DNA of 64,000 nt, taken from the NCBI RefSeq assembly GCF_036327755.1, contig NZ_CP109596.1, positions 744,001-808,000 of the forward strand, given 5' to 3'. Each line of letters begins with the position of its first letter. Within the stretch, counting starts at the first letter, position 1. The position numbers and the translations under genes are program-made. The notes beneath the pieces are model-generated. The model ran no database searches. It was given only the letters and a program-made list of their open reading frames with translations, and was not told the origin of the DNA. Below, one piece after another: positions 46,839 through 54,890 of the stretch. Source of the stretch: Nocardia sp. NBC_01503. Lineage in GTDB: Bacteria; Actinomycetota; Actinomycetes; Mycobacteriales; Mycobacteriaceae.

Positions 46839-47106
46839 GCCGACCCAGGTACAGCACCCGGCGCGCGCGGCGGTCCGATCGACCGCGGCGACCCTGGTCG
46901 GGCTCGGCCCGCTCGTGCCGCTGCTGGTGGCGAATCTGGGCCAGACCCGCGCCGCGATCGTTCTCGCCGCCGCGCTAGCTGGAAACGCCGTCATCACGCG
47001 CGTGCTCGCGCTGCCCGAAGTAGAGGCGTGGCTACAGCGCGCGTTGCCCGTGCTGGCCGCCACCACCGCCGCAATCCCCGGCCGACACCGGAGGGACGAG
47101 CAATGA
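46828..47106 (+). CDS. Probable holin, two TM segments
   Basis: 92 residues from ATG 46828. Two hydrophobic segments: ATLVGLGPLVPLLVANLG and AAIVLAAALAGNAVITRVLAL, with a charged C terminus (GRHRRDEQ). Size, topology and position after an endolysin fit a class II holin that times release of the lysin. Overlaps both neighbours by a few bases. Confidence 0.65.
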   Translation: MTDEPTQVQHPARAAVRSTAATLVGLGPLVPLLVANLGQTRAAIVLAAALAGNAVITRVLALPEVEAWLQRALPVLAATTAAIPGRHRRDEQ

Positions 47107-48644
47107 CCGACGACATGCTGTGCATGGTCGCCGACGCCGACGTGATCGCCGACGCCGCGCGTCGCATCATCACCGGTCTGGCGCTGCCCTACGGCGTAGC
47201 GGGCCGGACCAATCGCGGGCGCGTGACCGTGGAGCGGGGCGCGATTGCGATTCCCGGTGACCTGAAGCGGGTCAAGCTGTTCCGCGATCACCGCCGCCCT
47301 GACGGCACCGGTACCCCGGTCGGCTACGTCACCGCCGCCGACGACGGCGATACCGGTCTGTCGCTCACGTTCAAGGTCGGCACCGGCGCAGATGGCGATC
47401 TGGCGCTGACCGATGCGGCCGAAGGTATCCGCGATGCCCTGAGCGTGGAGCTGTCGGGCGTGGAGCTGTCCCCCGATGGTCTGCGCGTCGTGCGCGCCAC
47501 CCTCGACGGCGTGGCCCTGGTGGCCATTCCCGCGTTCGACGATGCCCGCGTTCACTCCGTGACCGCAGCCACCCCCGGACCTGAAAACCCAACCACCGCA
47601 ACGGAAGAGGCCACGATGACCGAAACCCCCGCCGCCGCGACCATCGACGCGCCCGCCGTCGTACTCGCCGCCGCCACCCCCGAACCGCAGCCGGCCGTTT
47701 CCCCGCCGGCACTTTCCCCGCAGCCGGCACTTTCCATGCCGGCCGCCGCCCCCGGTCAGCTGCTCGCCGCCGCGCGCACCGAACCGCGCCCGATGTCCTA
47801 CACCGATGTGTGCGACACCTTGCAGGCCGCGCGCAACGGTGACATGACGCTGACCGCCGCACTGGCCGATATCACCCGCACCGCGAACCCCTGGGTTTCC
47901 CCGGATGGCTGGGTTGGCGAATTGTGGTCCGGTGTCGCCTACGAGCGGGCGGTGGTGCCGCTGCTCACCCCCGGCGCGCTGGCGCATTGGAAGGTGACCG
48001 GCTGGCGCTGGGTCACCAAGCCGCAGGTTGGCGACTACGCCGGAGACAAGGCGGAGATTCCGACCAATCCCGTTACCACCGAATCGGTTTCGGTGGAGGC
48101 GAAGCGGCTCGCCGGTGGCCATGATCTTGACCGCAAGTTCCTGGACTTCAATGACCAGGACTTCATTGCGTCGTACTTCCGGGCCATGGCGGAGGACTAC
48201 GCCTACGAGTCCGACCAGCGCGCCGCCGCGTTCGTCGTTGCGTCGGCGACCGCCGCCGGGTCTGCGGCGAATCTGCTCAAGGCCGTGGCGACCGGCGCGA
48301 ACTACGTGAAGATCAACAGCCGCGCCCGCGCCACGTTCGTGCTGGTGAACCCCACCGATTTCATGGGGTTGCTGGACATCACCACCCAGGAGTTGCCCGC
48401 GTTCCTGGCGCTGCTGGGTATCGACCCGTCCGCGTTCACCACCTCGGAGTTCGTACCAGCCGGAACCGTGATCGTCGGCGCACGCCCGGCCGCCACCTTC
48501 TACGAGTTGGGCGGTTCGCCTATCCGCGTGGAAGCGGTGGACCTGGCGCGCGGCGGCCACGACGGCGCGGTGTTCGGCTACTACGCCACGCTGCTGCACC
48601 ACGCGAAGGGCATTGCGAAAGTCACCATCACCCCGGCCCCGTAA
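47103..48644 (+). CDS. Fused HK97-type prohead protease and major capsid protein
   Basis: 513 residues. The first 160 form a prohead protease: ITGLALPYGV, VKLFRDHRRPDGTGTPVGYV (His63) and ALSVELSGVE (Ser114), then AIPAFDDARV. A Pro/Ala linker of about 60 residues follows. From about 235 to the end is an HK97-fold capsid protein (PMSYTDVCDTLQAAR ... VTGWRWVTKP ... KRLAGGHDLDRKF ... GAVFGYYATLLHHAKGIAKV). An internal ATG at 47616 with GGAAGAGG five bases upstream could yield capsid without protease. In most phages these are two genes. Confidence 0.85.
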   Translation: MTDDMLCMVADADVIADAARRIITGLALPYGVAGRTNRGRVTVERGAIAIPGDLKRVKLFRDHRRPDGTGTPVGYVTAADDGDTGLSLTFKVGTGADGDLALTDAAEGIRDALSVELSGVELSPDGLRVVRATLDGVALVAIPAFDDARVHSVTAATPGPENPTTATEEATMTETPAAATIDAPAVVLAAATPEPQPAVSPPALSPQPALSMPAAAPGQLLAAARTEPRPMSYTDVCDTLQAARNGDMTLTAALADITRTANPWVSPDGWVGELWSGVAYERAVVPLLTPGALAHWKVTGWRWVTKPQVGDYAGDKAEIPTNPVTTESVSVEAKRLAGGHDLDRKFLDFNDQDFIASYFRAMAEDYAYESDQRAAAFVVASATAAGSAANLLKAVATGANYVKINSRARATFVLVNPTDFMGLLDITTQELPAFLALLGIDPSAFTTSEFVPAGTVIVGARPAATFYELGGSPIRVEAVDLARGGHDGAVFGYYATLLHHAKGIAKVTITPAP

Positions 48645-48655
48645 GGAGTCCGAGC

Positions 48656-48997
48656 ATGACCGCACCTGTAGGCCCACCCGCGATCGGCATCACCGACGTG
48701 AAGGCGTATCTGTCGCTGACCGACACCAGCGACGACGCCGCACTGACCGAAGTAGTGGACGCGGTGAACGATCTCATGGCGCACTGGTTCGGCCCGGCCG
48801 TCATCGTCGCCGACGAATGGCCGGACCGATTGGTACAGGGCGCGGTCATGCTCGCCGCGCGGATCTACCGCCGCCGTAATTCGCCGTCCGGTGTGGAGTC
48901 GTTCGGCGAACTCGGCCCGATCTATGTGCAACGCAACGATCCCGATATCGCGCATCTGCTCGGCCTGGGCGCGTACGCCCGTCCGGCGGTGGGCTGA
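48656..48997 (+). CDS. Head-tail connector (gp6-like)
   Basis: 113 residues: ITDVKAYLSLTDTSDDAALTEVVDAVNDLMAHWFG and a second helix pair LVQGAVMLAARIYRRRNSPSGV are standard for the HK97 gp6-like DNA-packaging connector. AAGGAG precedes the ATG. Shares a base with the next start. Confidence 0.85.
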   Translation: MTAPVGPPAIGITDVKAYLSLTDTSDDAALTEVVDAVNDLMAHWFGPAVIVADEWPDRLVQGAVMLAARIYRRRNSPSGVESFGELGPIYVQRNDPDIAHLLGLGAYARPAVG

Positions 48998-49356
48998 TGG
49001 CGCACAGCATCGACGTGGCCGCGCTGCTCGACATCGTGGTGAGCCAGCTCCGCGCGGCCGGAATACGCGCCAGCGTGGACCCGCGTGACCTCAACCCGCC
49101 GTGTGCGTGGGTGGCCGCGCGAACGGTCGCCCATGACTTACTCGGCGGAGGCGGAACAGTCACCGCGGATATCTACCTGATCGCCCCGAACATCGGTGTA
49201 CCGCAAGCACTGAAGACCCTTACCGGTCTGCTCGACCAGGCGCTGACCGTGATCGCACCGGATGCCGATACGTCCCTGTCCGAGCGTGTACCGCTGCCGT
49301 CCGGCGGTGATCCGCTGCCCGCGTTCCGAATCACTGTGGACCTCGAAACCTGTTAG
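48997..49356 (+). CDS. Minor head-tail protein (tail terminator-like)
   Basis: 119 residues. IDVAALLDIVVSQLRAAGIRASVDPRDLNPPCAWV and VTADIYLIAPN ... ALKTLTGLLDQAL suit a tail-terminator/completion protein by position and fold pattern. Not certain by sequence alone. Confidence 0.65.
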   Translation: MAHSIDVAALLDIVVSQLRAAGIRASVDPRDLNPPCAWVAARTVAHDLLGGGGTVTADIYLIAPNIGVPQALKTLTGLLDQALTVIAPDADTSLSERVPLPSGGDPLPAFRITVDLETC

Positions 49357-49366
49357 GAGACAAGCA

Positions 49367-49786
49367 ATGCCGGTAGCAAGCTACAAGATGGGGCCGGGCA
49401 CTCTGACCCTCGGCGACGTCGGTACGAACATTGACATTTCGTGCCAGATCACCAGCGCCACACTGTCGCCGGACAAGAACAAGGATGACGATCTCAACAC
49501 CCTCTGCGGTGGTGTGCTCGCCGGTGAGATCACCTACGACTGGACCCTGAAGGCCACCATCATTCAGGACTTGTCCACTAACGGAATCAACACCTGGAGC
49601 CTCACCCACGCGGGCGAACAGGTGCCGTTCAAGTTCGTGCCGAACACCGTGCTGGACAAGGGATTTCAGGGCACGCTGACCGTCGATCCGCTCGCGATCG
49701 GCGGTGACGTGAAGACCCGCCCGACGGCCGATGTCGAGTGGTCGGTGGTCGGTCAGCCCGTCGCCTACGACCCGACGCCGCCGTAG
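49367..49786 (+). CDS. Major tail tube protein
   Basis: 139 residues following TTAGGAG. YKMGPGTLTLGDVGTNIDISCQITSATLSPDKNKDDD and LKATIIQDLSTNGINTWSLTHAGEQVPFKFVPN are beta-rich and match actinophage tail tube proteins. It polymerises into the tail tube, with length set by the tape measure protein. Confidence 0.85.
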   Translation: MPVASYKMGPGTLTLGDVGTNIDISCQITSATLSPDKNKDDDLNTLCGGVLAGEITYDWTLKATIIQDLSTNGINTWSLTHAGEQVPFKFVPNTVLDKGFQGTLTVDPLAIGGDVKTRPTADVEWSVVGQPVAYDPTPP

Positions 49787-49788
49787 CC

Positions 49789-50181
49789 ATGGCGCGCGGC
49801 GCGCTGGTGCGCGTGGACGGCATTCAGCAATTGCGGCGCACGCTGCGCCGCGCCGGTGCCGACATGACCCAGCTGAAGGAAATCAACAAGGCGGTGGCGG
49901 AGACCGCCGCCGGTGGTGCCCGTGCGGTCGCACCGCGCCGCACGGGTGCCCTGGTCGGCACCATCCGCACCAGCGCCACCCAGAGGGCCGGTGTGCTCAA
50001 GGCCGGTACCGGTTACCGGGGCCGCACGCCCTATGCCGGGGTCATCGAATGGGGCTGGCCCACACGCGGAATCACCGCCGACCCGTTCCTGACCAAGGGC
50101 GCGCAGGACACCGAAGAGCAGTGGACACAGCAGTACTTCGATCACCTCACCGAACTCATCGAATCAGTCAGAGGAGTGTGA
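49789..50181 (+). CDS. HK97 gp10-like neck/minor tail protein
   Basis: 130 residues. GARAVAPRRTGALVGTIRTS and YRGRTPYAGVIEWGWPTRGITADPFLTKG are hallmarks of the HK97-gp10 family. In most siphophages this gene lies before the major tail protein; here it comes after. ATG 49789. Confidence 0.83.
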   Translation: MARGALVRVDGIQQLRRTLRRAGADMTQLKEINKAVAETAAGGARAVAPRRTGALVGTIRTSATQRAGVLKAGTGYRGRTPYAGVIEWGWPTRGITADPFLTKGAQDTEEQWTQQYFDHLTELIESVRGV

Positions 50182-50184
50182 ACC

Positions 50185-50484
50185 ATGGCCGTGATGCGCG
50201 TACGGCTCGATATCGAAATGCTCGACGGCACAGAGCATTCCGACATTGCGACCACCGTTGCCGACCACATGTCCTATGCGCGCACGCGGCGCGCGCAGAA
50301 GTGGGATGCCCCGCAGGACGACATGATCACGTACCTGCATTTCCTGGGCTACGCCGCGCTGCGGCGACTCGGGCTGTTCCCCGGCAACTGGGATGAGTTC
50401 GTGAGCCAGGCCGCCGCCGTCGCCGAAGCGGGCGAGGCCGAACAGGTGGACCCTACGAGCCCGGTTCGTACGAGCGTCAGTTAG
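50185..50484 (+). CDS. Tail assembly chaperone, short (G) form
   Basis: 99 residues (MRVRLDIEMLDGTEHSDIATTVADHMSYARTR ... YLHFLGYAALRRLGLFPGNWDEFV) with an Ala/Glu-rich end. Small alpha/beta domain before the tape measure gene. The short form and a frameshifted longer form coat the tape measure during tail assembly. Confidence 0.8.
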   Translation: MAVMRVRLDIEMLDGTEHSDIATTVADHMSYARTRRAQKWDAPQDDMITYLHFLGYAALRRLGLFPGNWDEFVSQAAAVAEAGEAEQVDPTSPVRTSVS

Positions 50485-50600
50485 TCGCGCTCGCCGTAGC
50501 CACCAACACCATGCCCGCCTGGTGGCTGGCCGAACCGGATGAGGTGATCGCGACCGCGATCGACGTATTGCACGAAGCCAACGAGCGCGCGAAGGGGTAG
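50185..50600 (+). CDS. Tail assembly chaperone, frameshifted (GT) form
   Basis: The second frame, open before and beyond the G stop up to TAG 50598-50600, reads EPGSYERQLVALAVATNTMP then AWWLAEPDEVIATAIDVLHE, a typical T-domain sequence. It is in the -1 frame relative to G, the direction normally used in long-tailed phages. The shift would occur between about 50430 and 50470. No classical XXXYYYZ heptamer is obvious; G-GAC-CCT or AGC-CCG steps are candidates. Confidence 0.75.
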
Positions 50601-50603
50601 ACC

Positions 50604-52376
50604 ATGGCAGCGAACCGCACCGCGATTCTGTCCGTGCGGATCATCGGCGACGGTTCCAATGCCCGGCGCGAACTCGAGCGCACTGCATCCGCGATCGGCG
50701 GACTGGCACGCACGGTCACCAAGATGGCAGCGCTCACCGGTGCCGCTGCGGCGGCGGCCGGTGCGGTCGGTTCACTCGGTCTCGGGCTGGCCGGTGTCGG
50801 CGCGCTCGCCGCGCCCGCTATCGCTGCGGTCGCGCTGGGTATGGACGGCATCAAGCAAGCCGCTCAGGGCGCGGCCCCGGCGTTGGGCCGGTTGAAGGAA
50901 GCCGTGTCCGGCACCTTCGCCAACGAGATGGCATCGTCGTTCGAGAAGCTGGGCGGACTGCTCGACCAGATCACACCGCAGATGCAGGGCATCGCGTCGG
51001 CGGTGTCGTCGGTGTTCGGGGCGGTAGTCGATCAGCTGGCCGGGCCGGGTTCGGCCGCTCTCGCGCAATTGCTTTCCGGCGCACAGCAATTCGTTCGCGC
51101 GCTGGGGTCGGGGCTGGCCAGCATGACGCAAGGTCTTCTTGATTTCGGGGCCGCTGCCGAACCGGTGGCGGGCAAGATCGGAACCGCGTTCGGGTCGGTG
51201 CTCGACCAGATCGGTTCGGCGTTCTCCCAGCTCGCCGCGAACGGCACGCTGACCGCGTTGTTCGATGGGTTCGCCCAAGCGATCACCGGCATCGGTCAAG
51301 TCGTCGGCCCGCTGATTCAGACCCTCGCGCAGCTGGGCGTAGTGATGGGTCCGGTGCTCGGCACGCTGGCGACCACGCTCGGCGGTGCGCTGACCGCAAT
51401 CACCCCATCGCTACAGCAGATGGCGGGCACCATCGGGACCGCCCTTGTCCAGGTGTTTTCTGCCCTGGCGCCGGTGCTGCCGGTGATCGCGAATGCCTTC
51501 GCGCAGCTGCTCTCCGCGCTCGCTCCGCTGATACCGCCCTTCGCCCAGCTCGCCGCGATCCTGATCGGGGGCCTGGCCCAAGTCGTCGTTGCCCTCGCGC
51601 CCGCGATACAGCAGGTCGCGACCGCCCTCGCAGCTGCGCTAATGCCGGTCCTACCCGTGGTCGCGTCGCTGTTCACTCAGCTCGCGCCCGTCCTCGCGCA
51701 AGTCGCTGGCCAGATCGGTACCGCCCTGGTGTCCGCGATCAACACCCTGGCCCCGGTGCTGCCCGATCTGGTGGGCGCGTTCGTGAATCTCGTTGTCGCT
51801 CTTGCCCCTTTGCTGCTGACCTTCGCCGAACTCGTGACCTCCCTGCTACCCCCGCTCGCGGAATTGCTGGTGTCGCTGTCGCCGCTGATCATCGCGATAG
51901 TCGACGCCGCGGCTTCCCTGGTCGGCATGTTGCAAGGTCCGGTAGCAGGCGCGATGAGCATCGTCACCGGCGCGATCACTGCGGTGATCAACGCCATCCG
52001 CTCACTGGTCGACTGGATAGGAAATATCCACTGGCCTTCGCCGCCCAGCTGGCTAACCAGTCTGTTCGGCGGTCCGGTCGCTGAGCTGGTCGGTGTGCCC
52101 GCCGCCGCCGGGTTCGATGTGCTGCGATTCCTGCCCGCCGGGTTCGATGCCTTCGCCGCGCCCGGCCCGGAGCTGACCGCCGCCGCGCCGCCGCTGCTGG
52201 GCTGGGCCGCCGCTGCGGCGGGCGCATCGATGGCGGCCCCGCAGATCACCACCGTGAACATCACCGTGGAAGGGGCGGTGGACCCGCAAGCCACCGCGTT
52301 GCAGATTCAGCGCATCCTGTCCGGGCGCAACATCACCGTGGGCGCATCGGCCGCCATTGATCTGCGGGTGGCCTGA
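50604..52376 (+). CDS. Tape measure protein (short)
   Basis: 590 residues, ATG four bases after the chaperone stop. N terminus ILSVRIIGDGSNARRELERTASAIGGLAR is typical; the middle is a long series of hydrophobic-Pro repeats of LAPVLP type (roughly 250-450), with a WIGNIHWPSPPSWL segment. It spans the tail lumen and sets tail length. At about 0.15 nm per residue the tail would be near 90 nm. Confidence 0.88.
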   Translation: MAANRTAILSVRIIGDGSNARRELERTASAIGGLARTVTKMAALTGAAAAAAGAVGSLGLGLAGVGALAAPAIAAVALGMDGIKQAAQGAAPALGRLKEAVSGTFANEMASSFEKLGGLLDQITPQMQGIASAVSSVFGAVVDQLAGPGSAALAQLLSGAQQFVRALGSGLASMTQGLLDFGAAAEPVAGKIGTAFGSVLDQIGSAFSQLAANGTLTALFDGFAQAITGIGQVVGPLIQTLAQLGVVMGPVLGTLATTLGGALTAITPSLQQMAGTIGTALVQVFSALAPVLPVIANAFAQLLSALAPLIPPFAQLAAILIGGLAQVVVALAPAIQQVATALAAALMPVLPVVASLFTQLAPVLAQVAGQIGTALVSAINTLAPVLPDLVGAFVNLVVALAPLLLTFAELVTSLLPPLAELLVSLSPLIIAIVDAAASLVGMLQGPVAGAMSIVTGAITAVINAIRSLVDWIGNIHWPSPPSWLTSLFGGPVAELVGVPAAAGFDVLRFLPAGFDAFAAPGPELTAAAPPLLGWAAAAAGASMAAPQITTVNITVEGAVDPQATALQIQRILSGRNITVGASAAIDLRVA

Positions 52377-53731
52377 TGCCCTACAACCCGGTGCCCTACA
52401 TCGTGCTCGACGGCGAGCGCCTGCAATGCGACCCGAAGCTGATCGGCACGGCCGCGCTGGCACTGGCCGGTATCAAAGTCGATTGGGGCCGTGACGACTA
52501 CATCAGCCACGCGCGCCCCGGCACCGCGCAGGTATCGGTGCTCGACCGCACCGGGACCTTTGCCGACAAGGTGGCCGCGAAACAGATCATCGGCCGCCGC
52601 ATCGAATTGTGGTGGGAGCACACCGCAAGCGGCATCACACAGCGATGGTTCGCCGGGCGCGTGACCGGCGCGACCGCACGCCCGGCGAACCGTGACGGCC
52701 TGGCCGGATGGATCGTTGCCATTACCGCCGCCGCCAAGGATGCCGATCTCGGAAACGTGGTCATGTCGCCGGGCACCTGGCCCACAGAAACAATGATCAC
52801 GCGCGCCAATCGAATTGCCGACGCTGCCGTTCCGGCGGAAATCAGCGCGTTCTATTTCTACCCCGGAAGTGTGAATATCTCGTGCTGGCCGCTGGACGTG
52901 AAGGGCCGTGATCTGCATTCGCTGTGCGATGAGTTCTATATGTCCATGGGTGACACGTACTCATATCACCCGCACACCAATGTGATTCGGCATCTGTACC
53001 GGCGCAGCTACGAGGCGCTGATATACCTCGTGCAGATGCCCGACGGCCTGGTCTACGTGCAGGCCGGGAACATCATCTACGACTCACAGACCTACAAGGG
53101 CGTCGGTCTACCGGGGTGCGACACCACGGCCGACGACGGAATTCAGTTGGCCCCCAACAGTGTTGTGACTCGCGTACAGGTCGGTTGGAAGGATGCACCC
53201 AACGGTGGCGGCGACGTGACCACCGTGGCGCAGGTACCGGAGGGCGACACCAACGGCCGACGCACCGTGCAATTCACATCGTGGATAGACAACGGAATTC
53301 ATATCGACCCGATGGTGACCGAAGTCCTGGCGCGCGGACAGTACGAGGGCGCATTGCCCAAACACCCACCGGTCACGTGGGACACCCGCCGCACCAATGG
53401 ATTCCATTCCCAGGCCGAAGCCGAAGTGTTCACGCTGGCAGCGGAAACGCAAGGCATCGTGTACGTTTCGTCATCGGTCTATTCCGCCTGGCTGCCGTCC
53501 ATCATTCCGATATGCGCCATCATCGGAGGCACCATCGAATACGACGGCGGATGGATTATCAGCACCACCCTGCAATACATCTGGAAGACGAACACCACAG
53601 CGGCCGTGCTCTGGAATCAACTCGCCACCTCATTGCAGTGGCGCACCAACGCCGCCGGTCAGCTCTCGCCGTCGGTGTCCTGGAACGACTTCCGGTACCT
53701 CACCAATCCACTGGTCTACGCACCCAGCTAG
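52376..53731 (+). CDS. Minor tail / distal tail protein
   Basis: 451 residues, sharing one base with the tape measure stop. N-terminal beta-rich region with DWGRDDYISHARPGTAQVSVLDRTGTFADK and GRRIELWW ... RWFAGRVTGAT, as in actinophage proteins that join tube and tip. Later parts are also beta-rich. It forms part of the tail tip; receptor contact unclear. Confidence 0.8.
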   Translation: MPYNPVPYIVLDGERLQCDPKLIGTAALALAGIKVDWGRDDYISHARPGTAQVSVLDRTGTFADKVAAKQIIGRRIELWWEHTASGITQRWFAGRVTGATARPANRDGLAGWIVAITAAAKDADLGNVVMSPGTWPTETMITRANRIADAAVPAEISAFYFYPGSVNISCWPLDVKGRDLHSLCDEFYMSMGDTYSYHPHTNVIRHLYRRSYEALIYLVQMPDGLVYVQAGNIIYDSQTYKGVGLPGCDTTADDGIQLAPNSVVTRVQVGWKDAPNGGGDVTTVAQVPEGDTNGRRTVQFTSWIDNGIHIDPMVTEVLARGQYEGALPKHPPVTWDTRRTNGFHSQAEAEVFTLAAETQGIVYVSSSVYSAWLPSIIPICAIIGGTIEYDGGWIISTTLQYIWKTNTTAAVLWNQLATSLQWRTNAAGQLSPSVSWNDFRYLTNPLVYAPS

Positions 53732-53742
53732 GAGACCCGCAG

Positions 53743-54327
53743 ATGCCCGCCGAAACACCCATCTACCACTGGCCCTATCCGGTCGCGACCGACCCGATAT
53801 ACCAAGGGGCACAACAGATGCAGTCGCTCGCGACCGCGATTGAAGCGACGTTCACCGCCGCTACTGTTCCGCCCGGTGCGTCGCCGCCGCCGTCGGCATC
53901 GGCTGTGCGCACGTCCGCCCTGAGCGCGAACAACTCCGCGGATACCTTGGTCACCTGGCAGTCGGCCGAATGGGACACTGCACCTGGCGGTCAAGCCCAG
54001 TACTCAACAGCCGGGCTGACGTGCCGCGTCGCCGGGCTGTACCTCATCGAGGCAGTCTGGACATGGGCGGGCAATGCGACCGGACGCCGCGCGCTGAAGA
54101 TCACCAAGAACAACACCGGCGCGGCCGGGTCGATACTGGCCCGCGCGGACAACGCGAACTCATGGGACAACATCGTCATGGCATCGGGCGTCAAGCGCTT
54201 GGCCGTGAACGATGTGCTGCGCCTACTGGTCACCCAGGATTCAGGCGGCGCGCTCACCGGCGGACAGACGATGTTCGCCGATGTGCGCGGGCGACTGACT
54301 ATGACCTACGTTCGGGCAGTGCCCTAG
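53743..54327 (+). CDS. Tail tip/fibre protein with C1q/TNF-like head
   Basis: 194 residues from ATG 53743 after TAGGAG. The N terminus has PIYHWPYPVATDPIYQGAQQMQSLATAIEA, typical of actinophage tip proteins; the C-terminal 120 residues (YSTAGLTCRVAGLYLIEAVWTWAG ... VNDVLRLLVTQDSGGALTGG) look like a trimeric jelly-roll. Probable host-recognition protein. Its 3' end overlaps the convergent small gene by 29 bases. Confidence 0.75.
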   Translation: MPAETPIYHWPYPVATDPIYQGAQQMQSLATAIEATFTAATVPPGASPPPSASAVRTSALSANNSADTLVTWQSAEWDTAPGGQAQYSTAGLTCRVAGLYLIEAVWTWAGNATGRRALKITKNNTGAAGSILARADNANSWDNIVMASGVKRLAVNDVLRLLVTQDSGGALTGGQTMFADVRGRLTMTYVRAVP

Positions 54328-54538
54328 CCTCGTTTCGAATCTCGGTGTCCTGCACCGAGATTGGCTCGACATCGATCACTCTGAAATCGCGCAGCTCGAC
54401 CAGACCAGCCGAGATCAGCTCATCGACATCGGGAGCGTCGACCGGCACCTGAAAGCCGCTGGGGTCCAACGCCGCCCAAGTGCCGTCGTGGTTCTGAACC
54501 CATCCCATGTACTCGGGTTCGTCGGCCGCCGACGTCAT
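54299..54538 (-). CDS. Hypothetical prophage protein, 79 residues
   Basis: Acidic 79-residue protein (EYMGWVQNHDGTWAALDPSGFQVPVDAPDVDELISAGLVEL). Overlaps the preceding gene by four bases (ATGA) so both are translated together, leftward from the operator region. Not recognised. Confidence 0.6.
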   Translation of the reverse strand: MTSAADEPEYMGWVQNHDGTWAALDPSGFQVPVDAPDVDELISAGLVELRDFRVIDVEPISVQDTEIRNEARALPERRS

Positions 54539-54732
54539 TGCACCCGCCCCGAGTCGGGAACCAACTTGCCCGCCTCACGCAACGTCTCGAATGCGGCTGT
54601 CTTAGCAGCACACTCGCCTACGAAACACTCGCGGTGAACCTGCATCGCGTTGTGTGCGGCCGTAGTACTCGAGCTGGGCCACTCCCGATTTCGACAATCA
54701 ACCTTCGCGATTAGCGCTTCGTCCCATCTCAT
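54535..54732 (-). CDS. Hypothetical Cys-containing prophage protein, 65 residues
   Basis: 65 residues with HRECFVGECAAKTAAFETLREAGKLVPD; small proteins with a similar C-x5-C AAK helix occur in several actinobacteria and phages. It is the first gene leftward of the operator array, a place where a lysogeny or superinfection gene is often found. Function unknown. Confidence 0.6.
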   Translation of the reverse strand: MRWDEALIAKVDCRNREWPSSSTTAAHNAMQVHRECFVGECAAKTAAFETLREAGKLVPDSGRVQ

Positions 54733-54783
54733 CTCGATCGCCTGCCCTATGTGGCAGCACCATCGGCACCGCCGGTTAGTGGT

Positions 54784-54841
54784 GGACTAATCAGTCCTCC
54801 GAGGACTAGTCCTATGAGGACTATAGTCTTCGTAGGACTAG
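54784..54841. promoter_or_regulatory. Operator array of GGACTA half-sites
   Basis: Four sites in 58 bases: GGACT-4-AGTCC at 54784-54797, perfect AGGACTAGTCCT at 54802-54813, GACTATAGTC within 54817-54830, and a half-site at 54834-54841. Centres are about 16-17 bases apart, so dimers would sit on nearby turns. It separates the leftward small genes from the repressor-like gene. Confidence 0.8.
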
Positions 54842-54890
54842 CCATGCATCCCGAACTGCGATCATTTGGGGCGAGCACTCACCCCGCGAG

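Noticed and set aside
46794..48677. A 627-codon frame antisense to the protease-capsid gene
   Set aside because: Low-complexity Gly/Arg/His product and no ribosome site; the sense frame is a conserved phage gene.
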